A stretch of DNA of 64,000 bases from Mycobacterium sp. DL. Lineage in GTDB: Bacteria > Actinomycetota > Actinomycetes > Mycobacteriales > Mycobacteriaceae. The notes under the pieces were generated by a model that worked only from the letters and a program-made list of their open reading frames with translations, searched no databases and was not told the origin of the DNA. The stretch is taken from positions 3,224,001 through 3,288,000 of the forward strand of contig NZ_CP155796.1 of the NCBI RefSeq assembly GCF_039729195.1. Reading direction: 5' to 3'. Made by a program: the position numbers and the translations under genes. Of the stretch, positions 55,574 to 63,502 are shown one piece after another. Each line of letters starts with the position of its first letter. Within the stretch, counting starts at the first letter, position 1.

Positions 55574-55986
55574 TCGCTCGGCACCTCATCGATACCAGCG
55601 CGGCAGCACGGATGAAGCACCCCGAGGTTGCCGCCAGGCTGGCCCCGCTCATTGAGGCCGGATTGGTCGCAACCACCGCTCAGCTCGACACCGAGGCGCT
55701 CTACAGCGCCCGCAGCCCTAACGACTACGAACAACTCCGGTCAGACCGCCGTCTGGCCTATGAGTACCTGCCAACCGATGACGAGCACTGGAAGATGGCA
55801 CTCGGCGCGCAACGGCAGCTCGCCAGCACTGGTCGCCACCGCGCGGTCGGCATGGCCGACCTCCTGATCGCCACCATCGCAGGGGCCCATGATGTGACGC
55901 TGATTCACTATGACGCCGACTTTGAGATTGCCGCAGAGGTACTCCCGTTCCGGCATCAATGGGTTCTGGAACGGGGAACAGTCTGA
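55564..55986 (+). CDS. vapC: VapC PIN-domain toxin (module 5)
   Basis: The 140-residue PIN ribonuclease keeps its four acidic residues: Asp10 (LIDTSAAARM), Glu44 (TEALYSA), Asp98 (GMADLLIATIA) and Asp117 region (HYDADFE). Mycobacterial VapC toxins cut tRNA or rRNA. The GTG start 55564 lies within vapB. Repeat copy R3 begins 12 nt after its stop. Confidence 0.93.
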   Translation: MALIARHLIDTSAAARMKHPEVAARLAPLIEAGLVATTAQLDTEALYSARSPNDYEQLRSDRRLAYEYLPTDDEHWKMALGAQRQLASTGRHRAVGMADLLIATIAGAHDVTLIHYDADFEIAAEVLPFRHQWVLERGTV

Positions 55987-55998
55987 CTGTTTGATGTT

Positions 55999-56073
55999 CC
56001 AAAAACTATGGGCAACAACGCAATATGCAGTCCTTTGCTGGTAACCCGCCATATTCGATTTCGCCGTATTGTC
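55999..56073 (+). repeat. Palindromic repeat R3 after VapC (module 5)
   Basis: The copy has CAAAAACTATGGG, the arm AATATGCAG, core CCTTTGCTGGTAA (56031-56043), then CCGCCATATTCGATT and TCGCCGTATTGTC. The outer CAATA/TATTG arms pair. It is in the same orientation as R1 and R2. Confidence 0.85.
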
Positions 56074-56189
56074 TCGGCGTGTGCTGGGAGCGACGTAGTC
56101 GACCATCCTGGGAACAGGCCTTCGCAGCTGCCTCGGCAAGTGGGGTCACAGGTCAGCGTGTCGCCGGAACGGCTACGGGCGTAGCGTGA

Positions 56190-56250
56190 TTCATCTGATG
56201 AACACGGCGTACTTTACTGGATACCGGCAGTATCAAGTTTGGTCGTATTG
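56190..56250 (+). repeat. Palindromic repeat R4 overlapping the MFS 3' end
   Basis: The copy has CACGGCGTACTTTACTGG (56203-56220) and ends GGTCGTATTG, with ATACCGGCAGTATC between. It is more diverged than R1-R3. The stop codon of the MFS gene (TTA at 56214-56216 on plus) lies inside its core, so the transporter's last residues derive from the repeat. Confidence 0.7.
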
Positions 56251-57845
56251 TGCTGCCAGACTGGACAAGAGTTCTTGTGCGTCCCGCTTCTCATTGAATC
56301 TGGGGCAAGTGGGCATCCGTTTGCCGGGGAACTACCGACTGTTAAAGACGCAGCCGTTGCGACCGGGGGTTGGAACCGTCGGCCGGGTAGCGCACCGATG
56401 CCGACGACGGCAGCGGTAAAGCACAGTCCGGCGATGACTGCGCAGGCCGTTGTGAGGCCAGCGAGAAACGAATGTTGTGCGGCGATGAGGAGCGTCGGGT
56501 TGTCGGTAGCGAATCCGAAGGCGACTTGCACAGAGTCCGCGGCTTCACCTACTTTGCCGGCCGCCGCGAATGCGCTGTCGGCGAGGTGGGCACCGAAGAT
56601 CGATGAGAACAAGGATCCGACGACGGCGACCCCGAGTGTCGAGCCCAACTCGCGGGTGGCGTCGTTGACCGCCGAGCCGACGCCAGCCCGCGCCGGCGGG
56701 AGCACCAGCATGATGGATTCCGTTGCAGGAGTTGATACTAACCCGATACCGAGTCCCATGAGTAGCATCTGCGGAACGATGATCGTCCAGTACTGGGTGT
56801 CGGTGTCGATGCTGCCGGCGATCCAGGCCATCGCGGTTCCGAAGGAGATCAGTCCGCTGACGACGACGGTGCGGGTGCCGATGCGTGGTGCGAGCAGTCC
56901 GCCGATGACGGAGCCGACGGCGATCGAGAGCGCGACTGGCAGGATGCGAAGACCGGTGTCGAGGGGGCTGAACCCGCGCAGAACCTGGAAGTACTGGGTG
57001 ATGAGGAAGATGAAGCCTGACAGGGAGAAGAAGGTGACGGTCACCGATGCGCTGGCGGCGCTGAACCGGCGATCGGTGAAGAGCCTGATGTCGAGCATGG
57101 GGTGTTCGGCTGCCTGTTCGATCGTCACGAACGCCAGTGCCAGAGCTACCGTGGCGATGAAACCAAACACCGTGGCTTGGCTGTGCCAGCCCCGAACCGG
57201 GGCCTCGATGATCGTGTAGACCAGAGTCCCAAGCAAGGCGATCGAGGTTGTCAGGCCCCGGATGTCGAGCGCGGGCACGCCAGGGTCCCGTGATTCCGGC
57301 ACCAGCAGGGAAGCTAGCACCGCCGCCAGCACTGCGAGCGGTATGAGCGCCCAGAAGACGCTGCTCCATGCGAAGTGTTCGAGCAGAAAGCCACCAGTGA
57401 CCGGCCCGGCCGCTACCCCGACGCCAACGACGGCGCCCCATCCTCCGAGCGCGATGGCGCGTTGGCGTCGATCGGAGAAGGTGTTGGTGATGATTGACAG
57501 TGTGGTGGGAAAGATCAGCGCGGCGAAGATTCCCATGCTGAAACGCGCGGCGACCAGGGCCCCAGTGCTGGCGGCCAGGGCCCCGAGGGCGCTGGTGGCG
57601 GCGAACCCGAGTAGTCCGATCAGGAGCGCTGGGCGCCGCCCGTAGCGGTCCGACAGGCTGCCTGCCGCCAGGACGAGTGCGGCGAACGTGAGGTTGTAGC
57701 CGTCGACGACCCACTGCAGGTCGCGGGTGTCGGCGTGGAGTTCGGTTGCGATGCTGGGTAAGGCGACGTTGACGATCGTGACGTCGAGGTTGATAGCGAG
57801 GACCGCGATGTAGACAGCGGCCAGGATGCCCGCCTTGCGATTCAC
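56214..57845 (-). CDS. MFS transporter, DHA2 (EmrB/QacA) family
   Basis: The 543-residue product has 14 predicted membrane helices with AINLDVTIVNVALPSIA, DLQWVVDGYNLTFAAL, GSLSDRYGRRPALLIGL and a motif-C region GWGAVVGVGVAAGPVTGG, typical of DHA2 drug-proton antiporters. The start is GTG 57845; ATG 57887 is possible. The C-terminal 40 residues are hydrophilic and atypical and end inside repeat R4, suggesting the natural 3' end was replaced. It probably exports a toxic substrate linked to the neighbouring hydrolase. Confidence 0.88.
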   Translation of the reverse strand: MNRKAGILAAVYIAVLAINLDVTIVNVALPSIATELHADTRDLQWVVDGYNLTFAALVLAAGSLSDRYGRRPALLIGLLGFAATSALGALAASTGALVAARFSMGIFAALIFPTTLSIITNTFSDRRQRAIALGGWGAVVGVGVAAGPVTGGFLLEHFAWSSVFWALIPLAVLAAVLASLLVPESRDPGVPALDIRGLTTSIALLGTLVYTIIEAPVRGWHSQATVFGFIATVALALAFVTIEQAAEHPMLDIRLFTDRRFSAASASVTVTFFSLSGFIFLITQYFQVLRGFSPLDTGLRILPVALSIAVGSVIGGLLAPRIGTRTVVVSGLISFGTAMAWIAGSIDTDTQYWTIIVPQMLLMGLGIGLVSTPATESIMLVLPPARAGVGSAVNDATRELGSTLGVAVVGSLFSSIFGAHLADSAFAAAGKVGEAADSVQVAFGFATDNPTLLIAAQHSFLAGLTTACAVIAGLCFTAAVVGIGALPGRRFQPPVATAASLTVGSSPANGCPLAPDSMRSGTHKNSCPVWQHNTTKLDTAGIQ

Positions 57846-57909
57846 GGTGATGCCTCGAAAATGGCTGTTGCGGAAGCTGTTACGCAAGAGAAGAACGGAT
57901 CGTAGGCCA

Positions 57910-58788
57910 CTACGATCCCGATCGGGTGTGCCAGCTGCGGATCGCCGCGGCGAATTGCTCAGGAGCGTCGGAGGGGACGAAATGACCGGCGCCTTTGACG
58001 ATTACCGTCTCGTGATCCGTGAAAGCGTTCTCCCACCGTTCCAGTTCGTTCTGCCCGAATGCAAAGTCGGCGTCGCCCCAGATGATCAACGTGGGTAGTG
58101 CCGCGATGGCGTTCAGTCCCGATTCGATGTCGGCGAGAAACGCACGGCTGGCGGTGATCTCGCGGGGGAAAACCGCGGAAGCTTCCCGCCGCGATGGGCT
58201 GTCGAGAGCCTTCTTGTAGTGGTCCATCTGCTCACTGGTGGGTTTGGTCAGCCGGTGCCCGACCGGGATCATCACGTTGACGAACAGGTTGAGCTGCCGG
58301 ATCAGCAGCCGCCCGACTGGACTGCCCATCACGTGGGACATCGTCTGCACGACCGGGTCGCCGACCGGCCATGCCCACGTGTTGGTTAGCACCAGCTTGT
58401 CGAAGGCCTCGGGCCGACGTTGCACCATTGCTAGTCCGATCGGGCCGCCCCAGTCGTGGCCCACCAGCGTGACGCCGCTCAATTCGAGTGCCTCCACGAA
58501 CCGGTCGATCACCTCCGCGTGTTCAGTGGGTAGATACCGGTATCCCGGTGCCGCCGACGACAGTCCGAAACCGGGGTAGTCCACTGCGATGCAACGGAAT
58601 TCCGCTCGTAGGGATTCGATCACCTTGCTGTAGTCGAACGACCAGGTTGGGTTGCCGTGCAGGAACAACAACGTGGGTCCCGACCCTTCGTCCACGTAGT
58701 GCACGCGGTGCCCGTCGATATCGATGAAACGGCTCTCGAACGGGAACAACTCGTCATCGACCCAAGCGGGTCTCTCTGCGATTGCCAT
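57910..58788 (-). CDS. Haloalkane dehalogenase-like alpha/beta hydrolase
   Basis: The 292-residue protein has a haloalkane-dehalogenase-like pattern: HGNPTWSF with the halide-binding Asn, GHDWGGPIG with nucleophile Asp and halide-binding Trp, a cap domain at about 140-220, WGDADFAFG and GAGHFVPSDAP with the His. Such enzymes split C-halogen bonds by water. Some epoxide hydrolases look similar, so the assignment is by motif. It is 64 nt upstream of the MFS gene on the same strand and divergent from the HxlR gene. Confidence 0.82.
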   Translation of the reverse strand: MAIAERPAWVDDELFPFESRFIDIDGHRVHYVDEGSGPTLLFLHGNPTWSFDYSKVIESLRAEFRCIAVDYPGFGLSSAAPGYRYLPTEHAEVIDRFVEALELSGVTLVGHDWGGPIGLAMVQRRPEAFDKLVLTNTWAWPVGDPVVQTMSHVMGSPVGRLLIRQLNLFVNVMIPVGHRLTKPTSEQMDHYKKALDSPSRREASAVFPREITASRAFLADIESGLNAIAALPTLIIWGDADFAFGQNELERWENAFTDHETVIVKGAGHFVPSDAPEQFAAAIRSWHTRSGS

Positions 58789-58848
58789 TCCGCCCCCTCC
58801 AATGATCGGATATAATCAAGTGAACTTTAAAATAGCAAGTAGAAGGCG

Positions 58849-59505
58849 ATGAGTCGAGACTACGGCCAGTACTGCGGACTTGCCCGGTCCCTGGATGTGG
58901 TGGGCGACCGGTGGAATTTGTTGATCGTCCGCCAGCTCCTGATGGGACCCGCTCGTTACGGAGAGCTCCGCGAAGGACTGTCCGGCATCGCGACGAATCT
59001 GCTGACCGACCGGCTCCGCGGCCTCGAAACCGCTGGTGTGATTGAGCGAAAACTGTCCGACGACGCCGGCGCGATTACTTACGCCCTCACCCCGTGGGGT
59101 ACACAGTTGCGCGAGCCCATCAATGCGCTCGTCCGCTGGTCTACCCCGCTGATGATCCGCGGACCTGCGGGCGATGAATTCCGCCCTGAATGGCTTCTGG
59201 TGGCACTTCCGGCCTTGTTCGAGGGTCGTGCGCCCACTGACCAATCAGTAACCGTGGGAATCGTCGTCGACGGCGGCATGGCCCAACTGCGAGCCACCGA
59301 GTCCGGTATCGACGTCGGTAAACCCGATGGATGCGAGCTTGACGCGGTCCTTACCGCCGAAGCACCGCTTGTTCTGGGACTCGCAGCGGGCGTCTTGTCA
59401 CTGAATGACGTCGCTGCGCTCGTAGACATCGACGGTGACGAATCCGCCGTACGAACCTTCCTCGAAGCACCCCATCAAGGAGCCGATGAGAAGCCATCAC
59501 CATAA
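58849..59505 (+). CDS. HxlR-family transcriptional regulator
   Basis: The 218-residue product has an HxlR winged helix (YCGLARSLDVVGDRWNLLIVRQLLMGPARYGEL, shown here in two parts 8-41) with ATNLLTDRLRGLETAGVIER, and an extra C-terminal SCP2-like ligand domain of about 100 residues. It is divergent from the dehalogenase-like gene; the AT-rich 60-nt gap between them holds the likely shared operator. It probably controls the hydrolase/MFS pair. Confidence 0.88.
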   Translation: MSRDYGQYCGLARSLDVVGDRWNLLIVRQLLMGPARYGELREGLSGIATNLLTDRLRGLETAGVIERKLSDDAGAITYALTPWGTQLREPINALVRWSTPLMIRGPAGDEFRPEWLLVALPALFEGRAPTDQSVTVGIVVDGGMAQLRATESGIDVGKPDGCELDAVLTAEAPLVLGLAAGVLSLNDVAALVDIDGDESAVRTFLEAPHQGADEKPSP

Positions 59506-59671
59506 TCGACCGCGGCCGCACCACGCCGATACAACTCACCGTAAAGTTTCGTTGCGCAAGTCCTGTTGCCGGCGATCAGTTGTCGATTGTGCACCCATTG
59601 CGCTGGGCATGAAATCAACCTCTCACCGCGGGTTTGTTGGCGAAATAGGCTCTACTGCTAGATGTTTCGAG

Positions 59672-61168
59672 CTACTGCTCGCGACTGCCGCTTCGGAGCG
59701 AACCAATGGCAGGGTAGGTGGCCATTGGGACCGCAGCGCGCGCGGCGTGGATGTTCAGCGTGTTCGCTGTGTAGCCGAGCAGATCTGCCAACGACGCAGG
59801 GTCGATTTCCTTGATGAGATCGTGCAGAGCGCCGTTTCTCGCCGCCTTGATGTCTATCCCGAGCCCGCGCAATTGCTGCATCAGCGTTTGTTCGGTCGTG
59901 TGCTGCCCTGCGTTGAGACCTGGGAACAACCAACGGCATCCGTGATTCATAGTGCCCCGTTTACGCGCGTTGAGATAGTCGTGAAGAAGCGGCAGCAACG
60001 CTCTCGGGATGGGCGCAGCGAGAGCACCGACCTTGATCGATGTTCCATCTGCGCCGGCCTCGATATCGTCGACTGTGAGTTCAGCGATCCGACTGACGGG
60101 GACACCGTAGAGCAGGAGGATCAGGCCGGCAATTCTGGCAGATGGGACAATGTGGTCGGCCTCGATCATGGTCTTGATGAGAGCAAGTCGCCGAGCAGAA
60201 GTCATCAGGGGCGTGTGTTCGGCGGTCCGGTAGCGAGTTTCGAAGCGTCCGGCGATGCCCGCGGCTGCGCGCCACCTGACGAAGTTTCGGACGGCTGCAC
60301 GTGTTGTCGGGCCTTCAGAGAGATAAGAATCGATCTGGTCCTGACGAAGGTCGTCGACGACGGTTCCGTGTTCATCGAGTAGCCAGCGTAGGAATTTTGT
60401 CGCTTCCGTGATCTGCTGCTTGGCGAATCCTGTGGCGTTAGCCATGTTCCGCGGGCGTTGGCTGGGTTCACGGAGCCTGCGGAGGTGGTGCCAACGCGCG
60501 TACTGTTCGATCGGTGCGTGGATAACCGGTGTGTTATCAAGGGATTTGAGTCGCTGATCGACCCAGGCTTCGAAGCGAACCATAATCGGATCACCGCGAC
60601 TTGGCATCATCCGATGGTGGACGAGCATCTCGCGGAGATGCTCGACATTGCGCGATGGGGGCAGTGCGTCGAACGCGTCGTGACTGAGCTGCAGTTCGCG
60701 GGCGCCTACCTGAGCCAGCAGATTCGCGGTATCGGCATTGCGCATCCAGGTCAGGATGCTTTCGGGACGGGGTACGGCCGCTAGCTCGACGATCAGGCGT
60801 TTGATGCGCATGTCGGGCGGTGAGTGGGGCTTCAGTAGCTGCTCGAGTTGTTGGGTCACCAGGCATCGGGCGCAGTTGCCGCCGCGGAGCCTCTCCGCTT
60901 CTCGGCCGCAGTTGTCGCAGTTCAGGCATGTGGTGATCCCAGCGCAGTCTCTGCAAATGTCGTGGCCAGCGGCTGAGCGTCCTGGCAGGAGCCGGTCGGC
61001 GCCGCAGAATGAACAGCGTCCATAGCTTCTGACGGCTGCGGTGAAGCATGGCTGACAGATCCCGCCATCCGGCCAGCGTGCCCGGATCTTCGGCACCATA
61101 TGGTGGCAACGGTCGCATTCGAGCGGGCCGGTACTGCGGGGCCGGCCTCGTTTGCGGGGACTAGTCAT
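59672..61168 (-). CDS. Zn-ribbon protein with degenerate integrase fold
   Basis: The 498-residue product starts with at least six CxxC pairs (about 18-110: CDRC, CQPC, CSFC, CRDC, CLNC, CARC), then a core-binding-like domain (about 240-310) and a tyrosine-recombinase-like catalytic fold (330-480) with LLLYGVPVSRIAELTVDDI and LADLLGYTANTLNIHAA. The HxxR motif is HDLI and no Tyr stands at the expected place, so it should not cleave DNA. It overlaps the XRE gene by 8 nt and probably forms a complex with the recombinase at 61496-62605. Confidence 0.8.
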   Translation of the reverse strand: MTSPRKRGRPRSTGPLECDRCHHMVPKIRARWPDGGICQPCFTAAVRSYGRCSFCGADRLLPGRSAAGHDICRDCAGITTCLNCDNCGREAERLRGGNCARCLVTQQLEQLLKPHSPPDMRIKRLIVELAAVPRPESILTWMRNADTANLLAQVGARELQLSHDAFDALPPSRNVEHLREMLVHHRMMPSRGDPIMVRFEAWVDQRLKSLDNTPVIHAPIEQYARWHHLRRLREPSQRPRNMANATGFAKQQITEATKFLRWLLDEHGTVVDDLRQDQIDSYLSEGPTTRAAVRNFVRWRAAAGIAGRFETRYRTAEHTPLMTSARRLALIKTMIEADHIVPSARIAGLILLLYGVPVSRIAELTVDDIEAGADGTSIKVGALAAPIPRALLPLLHDYLNARKRGTMNHGCRWLFPGLNAGQHTTEQTLMQQLRGLGIDIKAARNGALHDLIKEIDPASLADLLGYTANTLNIHAARAAVPMATYPAIGSLRSGSREQ

Positions 61169-61499
61169 CGTCTGAAACGATCCTCGCTTTCACAGGCCGG
61201 TAAGCGTTGAGGAGGGGGACATCCTTGGCCGAATTCACTGCTTTATCGCGGGATTGGCGGGCGTCGGCGGCGGTGTAGGTAATGAGGTCTCCGGCTTCGA
61301 TTCCGAAGATGTCACACAGTGCAACAAGGACTTTGAATGCGATGCGGTCGGGTTCCTGTCCGACGATGCGGTAGATCTGAGATTCAGACAGGGTGATGCC
61401 TCGCTCGCGTAGCGGCCCGACGAGGTCTCGGCTGCTCTTCATGCCTGCCCGGGCCATGAATTCGCGGACTCGCCAGTGGTATTGAATGTCGCGTTTCAT
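61161..61499 (-). CDS. XRE-family helix-turn-helix regulator
   Basis: The 112-residue protein has an XRE-type HTH: VREFMARAGMKSSRDLVGPL, ITLSESQIYRIVGQEPDRIAFKVLVALCDIFGI and a basic/acidic tail. It sits between two recombinase-fold genes, overlapping both (ATGA at 61496-61499, and 8 nt at 61161-61168). It likely represses the operon from the repeats at 62635-62667, or acts as a recombination directionality factor. Confidence 0.88.
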   Translation of the reverse strand: MKRDIQYHWRVREFMARAGMKSSRDLVGPLRERGITLSESQIYRIVGQEPDRIAFKVLVALCDIFGIEAGDLITYTAADARQSRDKAVNSAKDVPLLNAYRPVKARIVSDDD

Positions 61500-62605
61500 G
61501 ACGACTCCTCGGTGGTCGGATCGGCTAGACCGGCGTTGCTGCGGGCCACGGTTGCGTTGAGGACGCGCTCAAGTTCGCGGGCCCGGTAGTCGGGGGATGC
61601 GAGCGTGTAGATCGATGTGGTGGAGGCATGTTCGTGGCCTAACTGGAGTTGGACGAAGCTGACGTCATATCCATGCTCGATCTGCAGGTGGGTGGCGTAC
61701 GAGCGGCGGAACGAGTGAAGGTCCAGGCCCGGAGGGAAGCCGAGTTCATCGACGAGACTGCGCATTCGTTGCCACAGATTGCGGTTGGGCATGAGTCCGC
61801 CTTTCTCGGTGGGGAACAGGTCGTTGACGGGTTCCCCATAGCGGGGGAGGCCGCGCTCCACCCAGTCAGCGACACCTTCAGCCGCCCAGTCGAAGATTGT
61901 GAGCACCGTGCGCTGTTTCGCCGCGCTTCCTCGGGTTCCCTTGCCGTGGCGTATGCGAACCAGGCCCCAATCACCGAAATGCGGCGCACGAATGTTGCGG
62001 GAGAAGTCAACGCACTGCAGGTGCCGCACTTCGTTGCGCCGCAACCCCCAGGCGTAAAGGGACTTGAAAGCGACCGCGTCACGCCATGCCGCCAGCGCGC
62101 CTTTGCGACCAGCATTGAGGATCCGTTCTGGTTCGAGATCGGCCAGGTCGAAGAACTGTTGTAGTTCGACGAGGGTGAATGGCCGCTTGAGTGGCCGGGC
62201 GTCGTTGGCCTGCACATGCTTGGCTCTGTTGAATTCGGTTATAACTTGGCCGAATACGGTGCCGAAGAGACGCCCACAATGCTCGTTCCAGTCGTACGCC
62301 GGATCGGTGGCGTAGTCGAGGAAGAGCTTCACGTCGGTCTGGTAGGCCCGCACTGTGGTGTGGGCGAGGTTGCGAACTCCCCGGAGGTGGGAGAAGAAGT
62401 CATCTGCATCGGCGGCAGTCCATTGCCAGGGGTACGAGCCGACGAAATCGGCCATCCGGTGGACCGACGCGATTCGCCGGCGAACGGTCTCCGCCGAGAA
62501 GTTCTGGGCCAGATGTGCCCGGCGCCATCCGGTGAGCACGTCGTTGAGGAACGCATCCGGATCGGGTCCTGCGACCCCAGCAGGCAGATAGACCAAACGT
62601 CCCAT
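61496..62605 (-). CDS. Tyrosine recombinase/integrase, catalytically intact
   Basis: The 369-residue protein has an N-terminal core-binding SAM-like domain (about 15-115) and a C-terminal catalytic domain with Arg189 (WGLRRNEVRHL), Lys near 222, His297 and Arg300 (LHSFRRSYATHL), His324 (QLGHEHAS) and Tyr333 (SIYTLAS): a full RKHRH-Y set. It cuts and joins DNA at specific sites. ATG 62605 follows GGAGGG. It is first in a three-gene operon. Confidence 0.93.
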   Translation of the reverse strand: MGRLVYLPAGVAGPDPDAFLNDVLTGWRRAHLAQNFSAETVRRRIASVHRMADFVGSYPWQWTAADADDFFSHLRGVRNLAHTTVRAYQTDVKLFLDYATDPAYDWNEHCGRLFGTVFGQVITEFNRAKHVQANDARPLKRPFTLVELQQFFDLADLEPERILNAGRKGALAAWRDAVAFKSLYAWGLRRNEVRHLQCVDFSRNIRAPHFGDWGLVRIRHGKGTRGSAAKQRTVLTIFDWAAEGVADWVERGLPRYGEPVNDLFPTEKGGLMPNRNLWQRMRSLVDELGFPPGLDLHSFRRSYATHLQIEHGYDVSFVQLQLGHEHASTTSIYTLASPDYRARELERVLNATVARSNAGLADPTTEESS

Positions 62606-62634
62606 CGAACCCTCCAACGGGCACCTCCTTAGGC

Positions 62635-62667
62635 TGCATATTTTGCATTCTAGACGCAGATTCTGCA
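62635..62667 (-). promoter_or_regulatory. Repeat-rich operator upstream of the recombinase operon
   Basis: On the minus strand this stretch contains TGCAGAATCTGC (arms GCAGA/TCTGC) and TGCAAAATATGCA, in 33 nt just before the AAGGAGG leader of the recombinase gene. The repeated TGCA half-sites are a plausible XRE operator. TTGACC stands further upstream on the same strand. Confidence 0.5.
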
Positions 62668-62910
62668 ACCGCCGATGGTAAAGACGCAGGTCAAGCCTGG
62701 CGCTGGGCAGGACCCAGGCGAGCCGTGAAGAACGGTGTGCGTTCGGCCTCTGACATGGCGCGGACGGGTCAATCGCACTGCAAGACAGCACCGTTCAGGC
62801 GACGGGTGGGGAGTATCAGGATTGGCGGTATTCGCACGCCACGCGAATAACCAACTTACAACTTGACATAATGTGGCTTATCGGCACTTTGTTGTACAGG
62901 ATTTATGGAC

Positions 62911-62970
62911 GGGCACTGCGTTCGCCGGGTACATCTGTGCGGGTGCTGCGTTCGCCAGGTACATCTGTGC
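62911..62970 (+). repeat. 30-bp tandem duplication
   Basis: Two adjacent 30-nt units, 62911-62940 and 62941-62970, share 27 of 30 bases; both contain CTGCGTTCGCC and ggtacatctgtgc. The differences are at unit positions 4, 5 and 17. Confidence 0.9.
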
Positions 62971-63160
62971 GACGATCCGGAACCTGTTGGCAGTAAGCCG
63001 GGCAAGCTGATGCCGTCAGTTGTTCGGGGTTCATGGCCAAGTTCTCGGCGCACTCTTGCCCACCGGAACGGCGCAATCCACGACGACCCGACAGCATTCG
63101 GCATGCGACCCCAGATTGGATGCTGCCTCCTGCTCCGACTACACACGCGTCGTCCACGTT

Positions 63161-63177
63161 TTCGTCACAGTGACGAA
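63161..63177. repeat. 17-nt palindrome TTCGTCAC-A-GTGACGAA
   Basis: Perfect 8-bp arms around one central base stand alone in non-coding DNA. The symmetry fits a dimeric regulator or recombinase-binding site rather than a terminator, since the loop is too small for a hairpin. Confidence 0.7.
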
Positions 63178-63276
63178 ATTGTGGCGTGGGGCTGGGTGGG
63201 TAGAAGCGAATCCAGGTAGTCGAATTACCCTCCAGCGCAGAGATTTTCAGCCCGGAGAAGCGGTATTCGTGAATCG

Positions 63277-63480
63277 TCAGGCGCGACTAGGTCCGGCAGT
63301 AGACTGCCGATCCGCGACACGGCTGACCGATACGGGATGCGGCCTCGCGTCGATCCAGGCAGTGCACTCGCAACGCTGCCAGAACGTGCCGTCCCACGGG
63401 TCGTCGTACCAGCGAATCAACATTGGACACTGCGCTCCGTGGTTGCATCCGCCAGCGGTGCACTTGCGACATTCGATCAC
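63277..63480 (-). CDS. Cys-rich mini-protein, possible zinc binder
   Basis: The 67-residue product has IECRKCTAGGCNHGAQCP followed by WDGTFWQRCECTAWID, giving seven Cys and one His early, like a small zinc knuckle. GTG 63480 is preceded by GGAGGT at 11 nt. It follows another mini-ORF on the same strand by 22 nt. It looks like a mobile-element accessory protein; no family is recognised. Confidence 0.45.
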   Translation of the reverse strand: MIECRKCTAGGCNHGAQCPMLIRWYDDPWDGTFWQRCECTAWIDARPHPVSVSRVADRQSTAGPSRA

Positions 63481-63502
63481 TTGCGCCCGCCACCTCCGCT
63501 GG

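Larger units (their letters stand above)
62668..63276. other. Intergenic region with repeats, no supported gene
   Basis: These 609 nt between the recombinase operon and the short ORFs hold several overlapping open frames without family features. Distinct elements are the 30-bp tandem repeat at 62911-62970, the palindrome at 63161-63177, and TTGACA at 62863-62868 on the plus strand without a convincing -10. Confidence 0.5.

Noticed and set aside
53793..56250. A classical integron as explanation of the TA array.
   Set aside because: No IntI-type additional domain in the recombinase and no RYYYAAC/GTTRRRY pair in the repeats.
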